Assembly: GCF_009867135.1 (NCBI RefSeq)
Contig: NZ_CP047226.1
Span: 62,001 to 126,000, forward strand
DNA: 64,000 bases
Direction: 5' to 3'
DNA from: Moraxella osloensis
GTDB taxonomy: Bacteria > Pseudomonadota > Gammaproteobacteria > Pseudomonadales > Moraxellaceae
Numbering within the stretch: position 1 is the stretch's first letter; every line of letters begins with the position of its first letter. Of this stretch, positions 61,067 to 64,000 are shown piece after piece. The translations under genes and the position numbers were made by a program. Below the pieces are notes generated by a model. The model did no database searches. It saw nothing but the letters and a program-made list of their open reading frames with translations, and was not told where the DNA came from.

Positions 61067-62248
61067 CAGGGCAATCGCACTATAAAGACTTACCAAACAA
61101 CAACTGTTCGAGAAAAGACTTATTTTGCGAAGCCCGCATTTTACAACGTTTAACAGAAAGTTTTTCATCACCATTGGCACGAATCAAATTTAACGCTGTT
61201 CTCGTCAGTAACGCCTTATTTGCCTTTTCATTACGTTCAAGGCTTTTCTGAGCATCTTCGCCATAGATGACATCAAGCACCCAATGTTGGCTATTTTCAA
61301 TTGACCAGTGATTACGAATCGTATCAGCAATGGTGGTTAAATCAGTTAGCGATGTTAGATAATAGCGACGCTCAGTCGTGACTTTACCTTTCATTTCACG
61401 GATAGATTCTACCATAACCACGGCATTAAGATTTGTCCATTGGTCTTTGCCTTGTAGCCAATCAAGGTGGGTCGATATGGCATACCGCCTTGTTTCAATG
61501 CGTCCGTGGTCTTTTTCGATAGTCTCAACCCTAGGAATTTTCTTGTTGTCAAACTGGGTATTTAGCCAAAGTGAAACGTCTTCATACAGGGTTTTGTGGT
61601 TATGCTTTAAGGCAAAGATGTAGTCTGCTTTGGCTTTGCTAATTTGTTTGGTGATGTCTTTTTGACAGTAGATAGCATCAGCTGTCACGATACTACCGCT
61701 AATATCAATGCGTTTTAATAGCTGTGGCAAGGTGGTGATTTCGTTAGTTTTGTCGGCGATGTCGAGTTGAGCGAGTACCAGTTTGGTTTGACTGGCAAAG
61801 GCGGTAACCAGTTGCAGCGCATCTTCGCTTCTATGCCCACCTTGGACAAATTTGCCGTCAATGGCGATGTGTGGGTGTGTTAGCTTTGTGTCGTTTATCC
61901 ACTGACTAAAATGTTGGCTAAGTTCGTCTTGGTTAAGTCGTTTGAATACGTTGCCAAAGGTGTCGTGTGAGGGTATGCCATTGGTAAGGTCAAGAAATTG
62001 GGCAAACCACGCTTTGTTTTCATTACCAAAGTCTTCGATGTCTACCCAGTCAAGATAGCCACAGATGACTGCACTTAGGGCAATGGTGAGTATGTTCCTA
62101 AGTGGGTGCAGTAAATTTTTGTTTTGTCGTCTTGGGTCAGTTATCTGAGCTAAATGGTCAATCGGATTGGTGAGCATGAAGGTTCTCCTTTTTGCTCACA
62201 GTTTAATCTATTTTTGGATTTTAGGGGTTTTGTAGTGCGATTGCCCTG
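61067..62248 (-). mobile_element. ISAs1-like insertion sequence (1182 bp)
   Basis: Perfect 16-bp terminal inverted repeats CAGGGCAATCGCACTA (61067-61082 and reverse complement 62233-62248), flanked by a ten-base direct repeat AATTTAATAA (61057-61066; 62249-62258). The length of the repeat is usual for ISAs1 elements. Confidence 0.88.
61080..62177 (-). CDS. ISAs1-family transposase (H-repeat type)
   Basis: A 365-residue DDE transposase resembling the H-repeat proteins of Rhs loci. I-T-D-P-R-R is followed by R-N-I-L-T-I-A-L-S-A-V-I-C-G, the conserved G-I-P-S-H-D-T-F-G-N-V-F block, I-A-I-D-G-K-F-V-Q-G (first Asp), I-V-T-A-D-A-I-Y-C-Q (second Asp) and R-N-H-W-S-I-E-N-S-Q-H-W-V-L-D-V (Glu). AAGGAG before the ATG at 62177. 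Frame intact; the stop lies at the inner edge of the terminal repeat. Confidence 0.92.
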   Translation of the reverse strand: MLTNPIDHLAQITDPRRQNKNLLHPLRNILTIALSAVICGYLDWVDIEDFGNENKAWFAQFLDLTNGIPSHDTFGNVFKRLNQDELSQHFSQWINDTKLTHPHIAIDGKFVQGGHRSEDALQLVTAFASQTKLVLAQLDIADKTNEITTLPQLLKRIDISGSIVTADAIYCQKDITKQISKAKADYIFALKHNHKTLYEDVSLWLNTQFDNKKIPRVETIEKDHGRIETRRYAISTHLDWLQGKDQWTNLNAVVMVESIREMKGKVTTERRYYLTSLTDLTTIADTIRNHWSIENSQHWVLDVIYGEDAQKSLERNEKANKALLTRTALNLIRANGDEKLSVKRCKMRASQNKSFLEQLLFGKSL

Positions 62249-62406
62249 AATTTAATAAGACATTATTTAACAAAACAGTTTTTTATAAGACAGTTTTTTG
62301 GTAATACGGGCATCATAACGGCGACCGCATCAATTACTAGGGTAATTGACGGCTTGCGGGGTTGTTATGTTGCGGCAAAGCCATAGGCAAGTTATTAGCG
62401 AGTCGT

Positions 62407-64000
62407 ATGAAATTACATCAATCCATCAAGCCATCGACTTACCCAGTAAGCCATCATCTGCAGCCACTATCACGCGTGCTTACCCTATCTGCGTTTACGA
62501 TGGCAATGGTGTCGTTGAATTTGTCCTTATCTTTGGCTGCGACGGCTGCGACCACGGTCACCAAACCCAGCACTACCAAAACGACCCCGACAAAAACTAC
62601 AACAAAAACCACAACCACGACCACAACAAAAACCACCAAAACGACCAGTAGTCCCACTAAAAATGCTAACAAGCCGCCTGTTAAAACATCAGCTAAAACA
62701 TCGGCTAAAACCTCTGTTAAAACATCGGTTAAAACCACGCCAACAGCGCCAACCACAAAGCCCACTAGCAGATTGCAGCCCAGTACCAGTGGCGATACCG
62801 CGGAGTTTACGCCGATAATCAATACCCCGCCCAATCCTGAGCCTGTGCTAAATACTAGCCCTGTCATGGACGCGCCATCAGCAGACACGCCGTCAAAAAA
62901 AACCGCGACCCGCGCCAATGAAGTCAAAGGGGGGAAAGCAGCTGGGCTCAGCTACGATCCTACTATCAATAATGGGGTGCCTTATCCGCCAAGTTATGGC
63001 CTAGATGTGCCCAGTAATTTGACACTGGCACAAGCGCAGCAGTACCTAGTCAAAGTATCACCCAAAGTCGCGGCTGACAATGCGGCAATCGTGAGTAATG
63101 AGCTGCGAGCTGAGTCGACCAAAGGCTTAAACAAACCGATTGTGTATCTGGGTGCCAGTGCCACGCATGTACATGTGGATAACAATATAGATACCACGGG
63201 CATTAAAAACAACCTAGCCAATGCCATTGACAATGCAGTCAATAACAATATTGGCAGTTTGCCCATCACCTTGCCACTGCCTACCACGCCTGCAGATATC
63301 GGTGGCTTAATCACCGACCCGATTCCCAATAGCATCCCTGTCAATATCAGCAAGAACAACACATCAGCCAATATTACGGTGCTATGGTCTGCTTATAACG
63401 GACACAAAACCGAAGCAGTGACCAGTTTGCTCAATGGTATGACCGATGAAAGCCGTGCCGATGCTGACTTGTCACTGGATGAACAATACACCACGCTTAC
63501 CAAACGCTATTTTCAAACCCAGCTTGCCATCATGGCAGCTTATCTACGCGCCGATGCACTCAATGCGATTCGTGCCACCGACCATGCCGCACAGCGCGCA
63601 CTCGATGTGGGGCTGATTTCAAAAGTCGAGCGTTTGGAAGCCAAAAAAGCCTTAGCCGATGCCGAATACGAAAATAGCAAAGCGCTGAACGATGCTGAGC
63701 TTGCCATGACCGCGCTACAGCGATTACTGCGGACGCCGTATTTTATCAAACCAACATCGCCTTTATTTGTATCCACCAAACCGTTGCCGCCACTGAGTTA
63801 TTTTCAGCAGCAGGCTAAAATGCATCACCCAGGTTTCGATAAGGTCGCCGCCAAATACAACCAAGCCAAAGCGCTACATGAATTTAGTGAATCCGCCTAC
63901 AAACCCAATGTCACCGTCTTTGGTCGCTCGGAAATCGACGCTGACCCAAATTGGATTGCCGGGGTGTCTGCCAACTGGAAATTGTGGGGTGGGGTAGATC
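62407..64000 (+). CDS. TolC-family outer-membrane efflux protein with Thr/Lys-rich N-terminal segment (partial)
   Basis: Open to the window edge with at least 531 codons. It has a signal peptide (core L-T-L-S-A-F-T-M-A-M-V-S-L-N-L-S-L-S-L-A-A-T-A-A). A long low-complexity stretch of Thr, Lys and Pro (about residues 48-160) precedes the outer-membrane factor repeat: L-T-L-A-Q-A-Q-Q-Y-L-V-K-V-S-P, helices with R-A-D-A-L-N-A-I-R-A-T-D-H-A-A-Q-R-A-L-D-V-G-L-I-S and L-E-A-K-K-A-L-A-D-A-E. TolC proteins form trimeric exit ducts for efflux or type I secretion. The N-terminal extension is unlike most TolCs. AGCGAG precedes the ATG. Confidence 0.75.
   Translation, partial: MKLHQSIKPSTYPVSHHLQPLSRVLTLSAFTMAMVSLNLSLSLAATAATTVTKPSTTKTTPTKTTTKTTTTTTTKTTKTTSSPTKNANKPPVKTSAKTSAKTSVKTSVKTTPTAPTTKPTSRLQPSTSGDTAEFTPIINTPPNPEPVLNTSPVMDAPSADTPSKKTATRANEVKGGKAAGLSYDPTINNGVPYPPSYGLDVPSNLTLAQAQQYLVKVSPKVAADNAAIVSNELRAESTKGLNKPIVYLGASATHVHVDNNIDTTGIKNNLANAIDNAVNNNIGSLPITLPLPTTPADIGGLITDPIPNSIPVNISKNNTSANITVLWSAYNGHKTEAVTSLLNGMTDESRADADLSLDEQYTTLTKRYFQTQLAIMAAYLRADALNAIRATDHAAQRALDVGLISKVERLEAKKALADAEYENSKALNDAELAMTALQRLLRTPYFIKPTSPLFVSTKPLPPLSYFQQQAKMHHPGFDKVAAKYNQAKALHEFSESAYKPNVTVFGRSEIDADPNWIAGVSANWKLWGGVD

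Noticed and set aside
62454-62927. Minus-strand open frame rich in Val and Gly
   Set aside because: It is the reverse of the Thr/Lys-rich coding strand of the TolC-family gene, whose plus frame is continuous with a signal peptide and TolC motifs.
1-64000. tRNA and rRNA genes
   Set aside because: Scanning for T-loop-like motifs and rRNA signatures gave no candidate that could fold as a cloverleaf; a dedicated search would be needed to exclude one.

Overview
The window looks like chromosomal DNA of a Gram-negative gammaproteobacterium, most likely Moraxellaceae (Moraxella/Psychrobacter-like). This is inferred from moderate GC, an LPS export pair (lptF-lptG), ETF-ubiquinone oxidoreductase, PlsB, the cmoA-cmoB pair, a RibB fused to a degenerate RibA-like domain, and MltB-type murein enzymes. 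The genus was not confirmed by any search. No rRNA, tRNA or CRISPR array was recognised.

Layout. 1-5.7 kb: small membrane protein, EnvZ-like histidine kinase without an adjacent regulator, avtA, then an AT-rich two-gene ATPase/RloB cassette (candidate anti-phage system) wedged between avtA and hisH. 5.8-15 kb: a CbpA-type co-chaperone broken in a G tract followed by its CbpM-like modulator, a DUF305 lipoprotein, a uracil-DNA-glycosylase-like protein, lptG/lptF, pepA-holC and sstT. 15.1-16.4 kb and 32.4-33.7 kb: two diverged TnpB-only IS200/IS605 elements, each directly behind an intrinsic terminator. 16.4-32.4 kb: secreted Thr/Lys-rich protein with an eroded 3' end, a DUF1328 protein, membrane proteins, yqiA-parE, a HEPN/zinc-ribbon protein directly behind parE, ynfA, an acyltransferase, tandem FKBP isomerases, argA, a patatin-like lipase and recG. 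34-53 kb is mostly housekeeping: ETF-QO, murI, a DUF4062-like protein, a lytic transglycosylase, msrA, cmoA-cmoB, argS, a SPOR protein, plsB, two thioesterases and ribB. 53-62 kb is a mobile zone. A candidate composite transposon (53264-57461) has two direct IS5-family copies around a secreted amidase and a membrane-anchored partner. A membrane-anchored BLUF protein and rarA follow, then abutting IS701-like and ISAs1-like elements whose order of arrival can be read from their target duplications. The window ends inside a TolC-family gene.

Most interesting candidates: the composite transposon with its amidase/partner cargo and a TGGTA repeat at its outer ends only; the RloA/RloB cassette with an operator-like dyad; the HEPN/zinc-ribbon protein behind parE; the TnpB pair lacking the canonical RuvC-II glutamate; and the patchwork identity of the two IS5 copies, which points to gene conversion.
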